Source of the DNA: CAJXMH01 sp964001305
Lineage (GTDB): Bacteria > Bacteroidota > Bacteroidia > Flavobacteriales_E > Vicingaceae
DNA: 64,000 nucleotides
Direction of reading: 5' to 3'
NCBI GenBank assembly: GCA_964001305.1
Contig: CAXFAI010000042.1
Location: forward strand, 124,001 to 188,000
Below the pieces are notes generated by a model. That model was not told where the DNA came from. It did no database searches and saw only the letters and a program-made list of their open reading frames with translations. Positions 52,809-60,741 of this stretch are shown here, in pieces. Both the position numbers and the translations under genes were made by a program. Every line of letters begins with the position of its first letter. Position 1 is the first letter of the stretch.

Positions 52809-53849
52809 ATGCACAGCAAGGATGAATACTATATGCGAAGAGCGCTGCAGCTTGCCCTAAAAGGCAAGTTTTCCGTTGCTCCAAACCCAAGAGTTGGCTG
52901 TGTTATAGTTCATAAAAATGAAATTATTGGCGAAGGATTCCATCAAAAATTTGGAGGTGCACATGCAGAGGTCAATGCCATCCAATCAGTTACAGATCAG
53001 TCTTTACTAAAAGACAGCACCCTTTATGTAAGCCTAGAACCATGCGCTCATTATGGAAAAACTCCCCCCTGTTCTCTTTTAATTATTGAAAAAGAAATTA
53101 AAAAGGTGGTTATTGCTTCTGTTGATTCTTTTGCCGCAGTAAATGGTAAAGGAATTAAAATGCTAAAGGAGGCGGGTGTAGAAGTTATCACTGAAGTTTT
53201 GAAAGCAGAATCTGATTGGATGAACAGACGTTTTTTCACCTTTCATGAAAAGAAACGGCCCTATATTATTTTAAAATGGGCTGAAACGGCTGACGGATTT
53301 ATTGGAAGACTTCCTAGCGATGCAATGGCACATGATTCTTGGATTAGTTCTGCACAGTCTAAACAATTGGTGCATTTATGGAGAGCAGAAGAGTCTGCAA
53401 TAATGGTCGGCAAAAACACAGCCTTTATTGATAATCCAAAATTGGATTGTCGCGAAGTAATGGGTCATAATCCGTTGCGTATTGTCATTGACAAAAACCT
53501 TGAATTACCATCTGATTTAAATTTATTTGATCAAAGCACACCCACTTTAATATTCAATAGCAAGCAAAATAAAAATGAACAAAACTTGGAGTATTGTAAG
53601 TTGGATTTTAATGACCAATTACTTTCAAGTATCTTGAATGATCTTCATAAAAGAGACATTCAGTCTTTAATTGTTGAGGGGGGCGCTTATCTATTAAATC
53701 AATTCATTGAAAAAAACATTTGGGATGAAGCTAGACAATTTATTGGTGCAAAAACATTTGGAAAAGGAATCAAGGCTCCAAAAATGAATTTATCACCTAT
53801 AAAAAATCAAAAAATAGGAACTGACAACCTTAACTATTACTATCAATGA
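52809..53849 (+). CDS. ribD: RibD, bifunctional riboflavin deaminase/reductase
   Basis: RibD carries out two riboflavin steps: deamination and side-chain reduction of the pyrimidine intermediate. The 346-residue protein has the deaminase zinc site in GGAHAEVNAI and SLEPCAHYGKTPPCS, and a reductase domain (about 145-346) with ILKWAETADGFIG, IMVGKNTAFIDNPKLDCR and SLIVEGGAYLLNQFI. ATG 52809 follows a -7 element and is favoured over TTG 52764, which would place the start upstream of it. The next gene overlaps by 4 nt (ATGA). Confidence 0.93.
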   Translation: MHSKDEYYMRRALQLALKGKFSVAPNPRVGCVIVHKNEIIGEGFHQKFGGAHAEVNAIQSVTDQSLLKDSTLYVSLEPCAHYGKTPPCSLLIIEKEIKKVVIASVDSFAAVNGKGIKMLKEAGVEVITEVLKAESDWMNRRFFTFHEKKRPYIILKWAETADGFIGRLPSDAMAHDSWISSAQSKQLVHLWRAEESAIMVGKNTAFIDNPKLDCREVMGHNPLRIVIDKNLELPSDLNLFDQSTPTLIFNSKQNKNEQNLEYCKLDFNDQLLSSILNDLHKRDIQSLIVEGGAYLLNQFIEKNIWDEARQFIGAKTFGKGIKAPKMNLSPIKNQKIGTDNLNYYYQ

Positions 53850-54715
53850 TTTATCTATTTCTTAGCATACTTTGCTCTACCCTAATCTTTATCATATTTC
53901 GTTCATTCGAAAAGTTTAAGGTGGATACTTTCTCAGCAATTGTAATCAACTATTTAGTTGCAGGAAGTGTCGGTATTGTAATCAGCGATGTAAAAATTTC
54001 TCCTGAAACAATCATACAAGCTCCTTGGGCAACTAATGCTATTATACTTGGTTTTTTCTTTATCTCACTATTTTACATCATGGCTACTACCGCACAAAAG
54101 CTAGGTGCTTCCGTTGCATCAATTGCTAACAAAATGGCTTTAGTAGTCCCAGTGGTATTTGCCATTTTTTATTACAACGATAGCTACAATTGGGTTAAAA
54201 TCAGTGGAATTTTGATTGCATTAATTGGCATCTATCTCTCTACAGTAAAACCAAAAACTGAAAATAAATCATTTGACAAAAAGCTGTTATTCATTCCATT
54301 GCTATTGTTTTTGGGCTCTGGCTTTATTGATACATTTATCAAGTACACTCAAGAATTTCACTTGCAAGAAGATGCAAATGCTTCTAAACTATTCTCCTCT
54401 ACCATTTTTGCAACGGCCTTTACAATTGGCTTGGTAGTAACACTAATTCGAAAAGGAAAGGGTCTTGCTCATTTACAAACTTGGATTGGAGGTTTTATAT
54501 TGGGAATAATCAATTACGGTTCTATCTATTTCCTAATTCTTACATTCAATCATTCTAAGCTGGAGAGTTCGGTTGTTTTTCCCATTAACAATATGGGCGT
54601 AGTTATTTTCACCACTTTACTTTCCTTTTTTCTATTTCAAGAAAAGTTTTCACAAAAGAATAAATTTGGTGTAGCACTTTCTTTATTGTCCATTGCTTTA
54701 ATTGCACTTTCTTAA
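53846..54715 (+). CDS. EamA/DMT-family transporter
   Basis: The 289-residue membrane protein has about ten helices in two EamA-type halves (GSVGIVISDVKISPE region and a second half with GIINYGSIYFLILTFNHSKLESSVVFPINN). DMT members export metabolites or sugars. It is in the order ribD - transporter - YigZ with 4-nt and 1-nt overlaps. Inference: because it lies between ribD and a YigZ gene it could be a metabolite exporter, but no substrate can be named. Confidence 0.85.
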   Translation: MIYLFLSILCSTLIFIIFRSFEKFKVDTFSAIVINYLVAGSVGIVISDVKISPETIIQAPWATNAIILGFFFISLFYIMATTAQKLGASVASIANKMALVVPVVFAIFYYNDSYNWVKISGILIALIGIYLSTVKPKTENKSFDKKLLFIPLLLFLGSGFIDTFIKYTQEFHLQEDANASKLFSSTIFATAFTIGLVVTLIRKGKGLAHLQTWIGGFILGIINYGSIYFLILTFNHSKLESSVVFPINNMGVVIFTTLLSFFLFQEKFSQKNKFGVALSLLSIALIALS

Positions 54716-55305
54716 TGCCTGCTTATAAAACACTTAAAACTAATTCTGACTCTTTCTTAAAAGAAAAAGGCAGTAAGTTTTATGCTTACGCTTTCCCAAT
54801 TCAATCAGCAGAAGACGTTAAGATTCATTTAGAGTCGGTAAAAAGTCTGCATCCCAAAGCAAGACATATTTGTACTGCCTTTTTAATGGGCCAAGGCAAT
54901 CAAGAATATTACTTGGTTAATGATGATGGGGAGCCTTCCAACTCAGCAGGAATGCCCATTTTAGCTGCAATTCGATCAGCTGAAATTACCCAGGTATTTA
55001 TTGCGGTTGTCAGGTATTTTGGTGGCACTAAATTAGGAGTTGGAGGGCTAATACAAGCATATAGGGGTAGCGCTAAAGAAGCCATTGAAAGCAATCAAAT
55101 AATCGTGATTGAGCCACATAGTTCATTTTCAATAAAAACTTCCTATGATTTGCTTGGTGAAACCTTGTCTATTATTGACAAGAATAATTTAGATATTCAG
55201 CAAAACCATAAAAATGAATTTGTTGAAATAAAAGTAGTTTGTGAAGAAAAAGACCTTGATAAAACTAAAGCGTTATTTGATCGACTAAATGTTGAAATCC
55301 ATTAA
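54715..55305 (+). CDS. YigZ/IMPACT family protein
   Basis: The 196-residue protein has the family pattern HPKARHICTAFLMG, YLVNDDGEPSNSAGMPIL, and VVRYFGGTKLGVGGLIQAYRGSAKEAIE in the N-terminal domain, then a DUF1949-like ferredoxin-fold second domain. Its biochemical role is unclear; the eukaryotic relative IMPACT modulates translation stress signalling. It shares one base with the transporter stop (TAATG) and its stop interlocks with ABC-F in TTAA. Confidence 0.92.
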   Translation: MPAYKTLKTNSDSFLKEKGSKFYAYAFPIQSAEDVKIHLESVKSLHPKARHICTAFLMGQGNQEYYLVNDDGEPSNSAGMPILAAIRSAEITQVFIAVVRYFGGTKLGVGGLIQAYRGSAKEAIESNQIIVIEPHSSFSIKTSYDLLGETLSIIDKNNLDIQQNHKNEFVEIKVVCEEKDLDKTKALFDRLNVEIH

Positions 55306-57170
55306 GCTCGTTCTGCAAGCTCCATCCATCTCAAGGTCTTCTCATCTATTAAATCAACTAAATCTCCCAACTCTTCTGAGCGTTTCATCAATTCGTCAGA
55401 TGTCAACTCTGAATCAGATAAAGAAGCTGTGAGCTCATTTCGCTTGGTTTCAAGTTTCTCTATTTCTTGCTCTAACTTGTTAAACTCTCTTCGCTCCATA
55501 TAACCCAACTTTTCTGCTTGCTTAGCTTTTTTAGGCTTTTCCTTTACACTCTTTTCTGAGGAAGTCTGATTTGCGTTAAGGCTTTCACTCTTGATTTTTT
55601 CAATTAAAGCACTATATGAACCTGGAAAATCTTTAATTAAACCATCGCCTTTAAAATGAAAAGTATGCTCAGTAACTCGATCCATGAAAGCTCGATCATG
55701 CGACACAACAATTAAACAACCTTGAAACTCCGTTAAAAACTGCTCGAGAATTCCAATGGTTTTAATATCTAAATCATTGGTAGGCTCATCTAAAATTAAA
55801 AAGTTTGGATTAGCCATTAATAAAGTAAGCAGGTATAGTCGCTTTTTCTCTCCTCCACTTAATTTAGAAACGTAATTATATTGTTGTTTAGGAGGAAATA
55901 GGAAACGTTCTAGCAATTGCGAAGCAGTAATTTTTCTTCCCTTTTCAAGTGGAATCACTTCTGCAATTTCTTTAACTACCTCTATAATTCGTTTATCCTC
56001 TTTTAATTGAATCCCTTTTTGGGTATAATATCCAAACCGAACCGTTTCACCATGAACCACTTTTCCTCCATCTACCTCTTCTTTGCCTAAGATCAAGTTT
56101 AGAAAAGTAGTTTTCCCCACCCCGTTCTTTCCCGCTATTCCAAGTCGATCACCTTTAATAAATGTATAAGAAAAGTCATCTACTATTTTGAGATCTCCAT
56201 AACTTTTTCGCAAATGGTGCAGCTCAAGTATCTTTCCTCCTAAACGCTCCGATTTTATAGAAAGCTGGAGCTCGTCTTTCTTTGTACTTTGCTTCGCCTT
56301 TTTTTCGGTTTCGTAAAATTGATCAATCCTCGATTTTGCTTTAGTACCTCTTGCCTTGGGCATTTTGCGCATCCATTCAATCTCTTTTCGATACAGATTC
56401 TTGGCTTTTGAAATTTCAGCAGCTTGGGTTTCTTCTCGTTCAGCTTTCTTCTCTAAAAAGTATTCATAATCTCCATCATATCGATATGCTCTACCCATAT
56501 CTAGCTCAAGAATTTGGTTGCAAACACGATTCAAAAAATATCGGTCGTGAGTAACCATAAATAGCGTTACATTCTCCTTAGAAAAATATTCTTCTAACCA
56601 TTCTATCATAGATATATCCAAATGGTTGGTTGGTTCATCTAGAATAAAAAAGTCAGGTTCATCTACAATCAATTTAATTAAGGCAAGTCGCTTTTTCTGT
56701 CCTCCTGAGAGTTGACTTACTTTTTGATTTGAATTCAGATTACCCATTTCAAAAACGGATAAAAGCTTTTCAATTTTTGCTTCATAATCCCATGCCTTTG
56801 TAGCATCCATCTGATTCAATGCCTTTTGCATTTGATCTTGATTTTCGGGATTTTTTAAAGCAATTTGATATGCTTCAATGGCATTTGAGAGTTCATTACC
56901 CGCTTGATAAAACAGTTCCTTTATCGTGATGCCTTCATCAAAATCATGATGCTGTTTTAGGTAAGCAATAGATATATTGCTTCGAAAAGTAATTTCTCCT
57001 GAATCTGGCAATAAATCATTATTCAGGAGCTGCAATAAAGTTGTTTTACCTTCTCCATTTTTGGCAACTAAAGCCATTTTTTGGCCTTGTTCTAAACCAA
57101 AACTAACATCTTCAAATAATACCCGTTCACCAAAGCGCTTAGTAACCTTTTCTACCGACAATAAATTCAT
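55302..57170 (-). CDS. ABC-F ATPase (Uup-like)
   Basis: The 622-residue soluble protein has two ABC domains: Walker A GEGKTT and the signature LSGGQKKRLALIKLI in the first half, GKNGVGKTT and LSGGEKKRLYLLTLL in the second, with the ABC-F linker in between (about 250-300) and a C-terminal coiled coil (about 560-622, LEQEIEKLETKRNEL). No membrane helices. ABC-F factors act at the ribosome; the coiled-coil tail matches Uup/EttA-like members. The specific subgroup is uncertain. It lies 1 nt after the TPR gene stop. Confidence 0.9.
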   Translation of the reverse strand: MNLLSVEKVTKRFGERVLFEDVSFGLEQGQKMALVAKNGEGKTTLLQLLNNDLLPDSGEITFRSNISIAYLKQHHDFDEGITIKELFYQAGNELSNAIEAYQIALKNPENQDQMQKALNQMDATKAWDYEAKIEKLLSVFEMGNLNSNQKVSQLSGGQKKRLALIKLIVDEPDFFILDEPTNHLDISMIEWLEEYFSKENVTLFMVTHDRYFLNRVCNQILELDMGRAYRYDGDYEYFLEKKAEREETQAAEISKAKNLYRKEIEWMRKMPKARGTKAKSRIDQFYETEKKAKQSTKKDELQLSIKSERLGGKILELHHLRKSYGDLKIVDDFSYTFIKGDRLGIAGKNGVGKTTFLNLILGKEEVDGGKVVHGETVRFGYYTQKGIQLKEDKRIIEVVKEIAEVIPLEKGRKITASQLLERFLFPPKQQYNYVSKLSGGEKKRLYLLTLLMANPNFLILDEPTNDLDIKTIGILEQFLTEFQGCLIVVSHDRAFMDRVTEHTFHFKGDGLIKDFPGSYSALIEKIKSESLNANQTSSEKSVKEKPKKAKQAEKLGYMERREFNKLEQEIEKLETKRNELTASLSDSELTSDELMKRSEELGDLVDLIDEKTLRWMELAERA

Positions 57171-57171
57171 G

Positions 57172-58227
57172 CTATTGCCTAATTCTGCTTAAACCTTGGG
57201 CAGCCATATCGTAATCAGGTTGTATTTCTAATGACTTTCTGTAATCTTTTTCGGCATTGGAAATATCACCTAACAATTCAAATGAATAACCTCTGTTGTA
57301 ATAGGCTTGAAAGTAATTTGGGTCTGCTTCAATCGCATCAGTAAAGTGAAGTGTTGCTTGTCTGTACAACTGCAAATAATACATATGAACATAGCCCAAA
57401 TTGTAATGCGCTTCTCTAAAGTCAGGATGATGTTCTAGCACCTCATGATAGGTTGCCATAGCTTCATTATACATTTCATGCTCTTGCATAAACATAGCTT
57501 TACCATACATTGCTTCTTTATGAAAAGGTTTTACCTCAAGCGCATTGTTATAGTAATCAATGGCTATAGGATCTCCTTTTAAACTGTTTAGCATCCCTAA
57601 TTGCATGTAGGCTTCAAAATGTTCAGGATTTTGCTCAACAGTAGTTTGGAAACTACTAATGGCACGACTAGTATCTCCCATTTCTAAAAAGTTGAACCCT
57701 TTTAAAAAATATGCTTGTGCATTAAATTTATCATACTTAATTGCTAAATCTGCATTCTGCAAAGATCTTTTATTGTTTTTCCCAATAAGAAATAACTCAC
57801 CCAACTTCAAGTAGACTTCAGATGATTCAGGATTTAAATTTCTAGCTTGATTTAAATATGATAAACTTATTTGTAAATCTCCCCTTCTCAGATGAAAATC
57901 ACCATAAGCAACAAGCAAATCAACATTGTTAGAGTCAAGCATGTATGCTCTTTGCATATCTTCAAACGCATAATCTAATTGACCGAAACGTTCATAAATA
58001 CTTGATCTTTTAACATACAATTCAGGATTATTCATATCAGCCTTTATTTCTTCATTGACTATCGCTAATAAAGAATCTTGAACTTTAGCTAAACGGCTTT
58101 CCTCACCTTCAACCATAGCCTGTTGTTTTGGTTTCTCAACAACTACTTTATCGTCATTTGTAGCTTTATCTTTTGAATTACATGCCAAAAGAGACAAAAA
58201 AATAATGGGATAAACTAAATTTCTCAT
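57172..58227 (-). CDS. TPR-repeat lipoprotein
   Basis: The 351-residue protein has a lipoprotein signal (LLAC, Cys16), a short charged linker with VVVEKPKQQ, and then about eight tetratricopeptide repeats filling residues 60-345 (for example LLVAYGDFHLRRGDLQISLS and YFQAYYNRGYSFELLGDISN). Such repeats mediate protein contacts in the periplasm or at the membrane. It starts 12 nt after the recA terminator palindrome and its stop is 1 nt before the ABC-F start. The partner is unknown. Confidence 0.88.
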   Translation of the reverse strand: MRNLVYPIIFLSLLACNSKDKATNDDKVVVEKPKQQAMVEGEESRLAKVQDSLLAIVNEEIKADMNNPELYVKRSSIYERFGQLDYAFEDMQRAYMLDSNNVDLLVAYGDFHLRRGDLQISLSYLNQARNLNPESSEVYLKLGELFLIGKNNKRSLQNADLAIKYDKFNAQAYFLKGFNFLEMGDTSRAISSFQTTVEQNPEHFEAYMQLGMLNSLKGDPIAIDYYNNALEVKPFHKEAMYGKAMFMQEHEMYNEAMATYHEVLEHHPDFREAHYNLGYVHMYYLQLYRQATLHFTDAIEADPNYFQAYYNRGYSFELLGDISNAEKDYRKSLEIQPDYDMAAQGLSRIRQ

Positions 58228-58232
58228 AAAAC

Positions 58233-58264
58233 AAAAAAATCCTGTGTAAACGTTTACACAGGAT
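58233..58264 (-). terminator. recA terminator built on a perfect 26-nt palindrome
   Basis: Positions 58239-58264 form a perfect palindrome whose centre is TGTAAACGTTTACA; on the minus strand it is followed by seven T (58239-58233), as in a Rho-independent terminator for recA. The central 14 nt also fit a LacI/cre-type operator consensus. Terminator is the favoured reading because of the T-run. Confidence 0.75.
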
Positions 58265-58285
58265 AAAATTATTGATTCCTATTGA

Positions 58286-59293
58286 TTAGGCCGATAATTG
58301 CTCTTTAATCTTTCCTTCTAATTCTTCCATTAACTCTGGATTATCTTCAATAAGTTGCTTTACAGCATCTCTACCTTGGCCTAATTTAGTCTCTCCATAA
58401 CTAAACCAACTTCCGCTTTTCTTAATGATATCCATTTCTACTCCCATGTCAATGATTTCACCTGAACGAGAAATACCCGAACCATACATAATATCAAACT
58501 CTGCCTTTCTGAAGGGAGGTGCAACCTTGTTTTTAACCACTTTAATTTTAACTCTGTTTCCTATAACTTCGTCTCCTTGCTTAATTTGAGAACTTCTTCT
58601 AATATCTATACGAACTGAAGAGTAAAACTTCAATGCATTTCCACCGGTTGTTGTTTCAGGATTGCCAAACATTACCCCAATCTTTTCTCTCAATTGATTA
58701 ATGAAAATACAAGTACAACCCGTTCTATTTATCGTCCCGGTTAATTTCCGTAAAGCTTGAGACATCAATCGGGCTTGTAGGCCTACTCTTGCATCACCCA
58801 TTTCGCCTTCAATTTCTGCTTTTGGGGTAAGTGCAGCAACAGAGTCAATGATAATTAAATCAATTGCCCCTGAACGAATCAAATTATCGGCTATTTCCAA
58901 TGCTTGCTCACCGTTATCAGGTTGTGAAATCAAAAGGTTTTCTGTATCCACTCCAAGGTTTGCGGCATAAAACTGATCAAAAGCATGTTCCGCATCTATA
59001 AAAGCAGCAATTCCTCCTTGTTTTTGCACTTCAGCAATAGCATGTATAGCTAATGTAGTTTTACCTGAAGATTCTGGGCCGTAGACTTCAATTACTCTTC
59101 CTCTCGGTAAGCCACCAACTCCTAATGCAATATCTAATGCAACAGAACCTGTAGGAATCGCTTCTACATTTTCTACTGCCTGATCACCCAGGCGCATAAT
59201 TGCTCCTTTTCCATAAGTTTTTTCAAGCTTGTCTAAAGTTAGCTTTAATGCCTTTTCCTTTTGTTTATCTATTTCTTTATTATCGTTAGCCAT
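58286..59293 (-). CDS. recA: RecA recombinase
   Basis: RecA drives homologous recombination and the SOS response. The 335-residue protein has the Walker A GPESSGKTT at residues 72-80, VDTENLLISQPDNGEQAL, the Walker B region LIIIDSVAALTPKAEIEGEMGD, INQLREKIGVMFGNPETTTGG, and a short acidic C-terminus. It is shorter at the C-terminus than E. coli RecA, as in other Bacteroidota. It follows bcp by 11 nt and is terminated by the palindrome at 58239-58264. Confidence 0.97.
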   Translation of the reverse strand: MANDNKEIDKQKEKALKLTLDKLEKTYGKGAIMRLGDQAVENVEAIPTGSVALDIALGVGGLPRGRVIEVYGPESSGKTTLAIHAIAEVQKQGGIAAFIDAEHAFDQFYAANLGVDTENLLISQPDNGEQALEIADNLIRSGAIDLIIIDSVAALTPKAEIEGEMGDARVGLQARLMSQALRKLTGTINRTGCTCIFINQLREKIGVMFGNPETTTGGNALKFYSSVRIDIRRSSQIKQGDEVIGNRVKIKVVKNKVAPPFRKAEFDIMYGSGISRSGEIIDMGVEMDIIKKSGSWFSYGETKLGQGRDAVKQLIEDNPELMEELEGKIKEQLSA

Positions 59294-59304
59294 TTTAATT
59301 TGAT

Positions 59305-59760
59305 TTAATTTTTAAGTATTTGTGCTGTATGTTCTTTGGTTTTTACTTTTTCAATAACTTCTTCAATAATTCCTTGCTCATCTATGATAAATGTTGTTCT
59401 ATGAATTCCCTCATATTCCTTTCCCATAAATTTTTTGGGTCCCCAAACACCAAATGCTTGAATTAACTCTTTATTCTCATCTGCCAGTAAGGTAAAAGGC
59501 AAATTGTATTTCGCAATAAAATTTTGATGCTTTTTTGGGCTATCAGCACTGATGCCTACAATTTCATAACCCTCCTCTTGAAACTTTTGATAATTGTCTC
59601 TTAAGTTGCAGGCTTGATTTGTGCAACCTGGGGTATTATCCTTTGGATAGAAATATAAAGCAATTTTCTTTCCTTCCAAACTCTTGAAATTAAAATCATT
59701 GCCATCTTGATCTACACTACTGATATCAGGAATTTTATCCCCAACTTTTAATCTATTCAT
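59305..59760 (-). CDS. bcp: Bcp thioredoxin-dependent peroxiredoxin
   Basis: Bcp reduces peroxides and lipid hydroperoxides. The 151-residue protein has the peroxidatic Cys46 and resolving Cys51 in DNTPGCTNQACNLRD, YFYPKDNTPG at the N-terminal side and EGIHRTTFIIDEQG near the end. The length is standard. It is divergent from nth, and each of these genes has a nearly identical 16-nt element in the shared region. recA follows 11 nt after the stop, so peroxide defence and recombination appear co-transcribed. Confidence 0.95.
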   Translation of the reverse strand: MNRLKVGDKIPDISSVDQDGNDFNFKSLEGKKIALYFYPKDNTPGCTNQACNLRDNYQKFQEEGYEIVGISADSPKKHQNFIAKYNLPFTLLADENKELIQAFGVWGPKKFMGKEYEGIHRTTFIIDEQGIIEEVIEKVKTKEHTAQILKN

Positions 59761-59764
59761 TTTT

Positions 59765-59780
59765 TGACGATATTTTTGTC
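59765..59780. repeat. 16-nt direct repeat, copy 1, in the bcp leader
   Basis: TGACGATATTTTTGTC matches the copy at 59818-59833 at 14 of 16 positions. It also forms TTTGAC-N9-GTCAAA (59763-59783). It lies between the bcp -7 element and the bcp ATG, where a bound protein would block transcription. Candidate operator; function inferred. Confidence 0.5.
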
Positions 59781-59787
59781 AAATTTA
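59780..59787 (-). promoter_or_regulatory. Predicted -7 element of bcp
   Basis: On the minus strand this reads TAAATTTG, an exact TAnnTTTG match, 19 nt before the bcp ATG. It overlaps copy 1 of the 16-nt repeat by one base. Confidence 0.5.
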
Positions 59788-59817
59788 TGCCAAACAAATT
59801 AACAATTAAAGTTAATC

Positions 59818-59833
59818 TGACAATATTTTTGAC
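59818..59833. repeat. 16-nt direct repeat, copy 2, over the nth upstream region
   Basis: TGACAATATTTTTGAC differs from copy 1 at two positions. Its right part contains TTTTTG, 22 nt before the nth -7 element, so it overlaps the likely -33 region of nth. Candidate operator shared with bcp. Confidence 0.5.
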
Positions 59834-59853
59834 TTTTTTATATTCAATAAAAT

Positions 59854-59861
59854 TACTTTTG
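59854..59861 (+). promoter_or_regulatory. Predicted -7 element of nth
   Basis: TACTTTTG matches TAnnTTTG exactly; its G lies 6 nt before ATG 59868. TTTG at 59828-59831 is 22 nt upstream and could be the -33 element. Transcript nearly leaderless. Confidence 0.55.
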
Positions 59862-59867
59862 TGAAAC

Positions 59868-60503
59868 ATGAGAAAAAAAGAAAAGGTTTTATTTATTCAA
59901 AAGAAGTTGGATACTTTATATCCGAAAACTCCAATTCCATTAGATCATAAAGACTCATATACTCTTCTTATAGCGGTACTTCTTTCTGCCCAGTGCACAG
60001 ATGAGCGAGTTAATAAGGTTACTCCACAATTGTTTGATTTAGCAGACAACCCTGAAGAAATGAAGAAACAAGAAGTAACTAAAATTGAACAAATTATTAA
60101 ACCTTGTGGACTTTCTCCGAGAAAATCGAAAGCAATTCATCAATTATCGAAAATATTGATTGAAGAACATGATGGTCAAGTACCAGATAACTTTGAAGAT
60201 TTAGAAAAGCTACCTGGTGTTGGTCATAAAACAGCCTCAGTAGTTATGTCTCAAGCATTTGGAGTGCCCGCTTTTCCTGTAGATACGCATATTCACCGAC
60301 TGATTTATAGATGGGGACTAAGTAATGGTAAAAATGTAGAACAGACAGAAAAAGATTGCAAGCGACTTTTTCCAAAAGAAAATTGGAATAAACTTCACTT
60401 GCAAATCATTTTTTTTGGTCGAGAATATTGCAAAGCAAGGCCTCATGATCCTTTAAAATGTCCTATTTGTTCAGAGGTAGGAAGAAAAAGCCTTTTTAAT
60501 TGA
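59868..60503 (+). CDS. nth: Endonuclease III with a three-cysteine iron-sulfur loop
   Basis: Endonuclease III removes oxidised pyrimidines. The 211-residue protein has the helix-hairpin-helix LPGVGHKTASVV with the catalytic Lys, FPVDTHIHRL with the catalytic Asp, and LLSAQCTDERVN. In the C-terminal cluster loop only Cys188, Cys198 and Cys201 are present (C-x9-C-x2-C); the usual fourth cysteine of C-x6-C-x2-C-x5-C is missing, and the chain ends 10 residues later. The [4Fe-4S] cluster may be altered or lost. It is divergent from bcp and convergent with the small gene at 60496. Confidence 0.92.
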   Translation: MRKKEKVLFIQKKLDTLYPKTPIPLDHKDSYTLLIAVLLSAQCTDERVNKVTPQLFDLADNPEEMKKQEVTKIEQIIKPCGLSPRKSKAIHQLSKILIEEHDGQVPDNFEDLEKLPGVGHKTASVVMSQAFGVPAFPVDTHIHRLIYRWGLSNGKNVEQTEKDCKRLFPKENWNKLHLQIIFFGREYCKARPHDPLKCPICSEVGRKSLFN

Positions 60504-60687
60504 GAATTTGCTCAATGTAATTTACATGCTCCGATTTTCTAACACTAAGTGCTTTAGAATAAGATATTATAGCATTTACCGCAATTTCAGGGGCTTTTTC
60601 AATCTTTTTATTAGGGTTTAATTTTTTGTTGAGCTCACGCTCTTCATTAGAAAGTTTCTCGAAATCAAAGTGTGTAAAATTGTTCAT
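60496..60687 (-). CDS. Small protein of unknown function next to ECF sigma gene
   Basis: The 63-residue product is charged and ends in AIISYSKALSVRKSEHVNYIEQILN, with no membrane segment. I do not recognise a named family, but the helical C-terminal half looks like proteins of similar size in other Bacteroidota. It follows the sigma-factor gene on the same strand (54 nt later) and overlaps nth at the 3' end by 8 nt. It could modulate the sigma factor, or be a stand-alone small protein. The start is ATG 60687. Confidence 0.6.
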   Translation of the reverse strand: MNNFTHFDFEKLSNEERELNKKLNPNKKIEKAPEIAVNAIISYSKALSVRKSEHVNYIEQILN

Positions 60688-60741
60688 AAGCAGTTTGTTT
60701 AGATTCTAAACGCCCTGCTTTCAAATTTATTGCACATCCTT

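Noticed and set aside
58239..58264. Palindrome as an SOS (LexA) box for recA
   Set aside because: It lies after the recA stop and not in its promoter, and does not match a known LexA motif; the terminator reading fits better.
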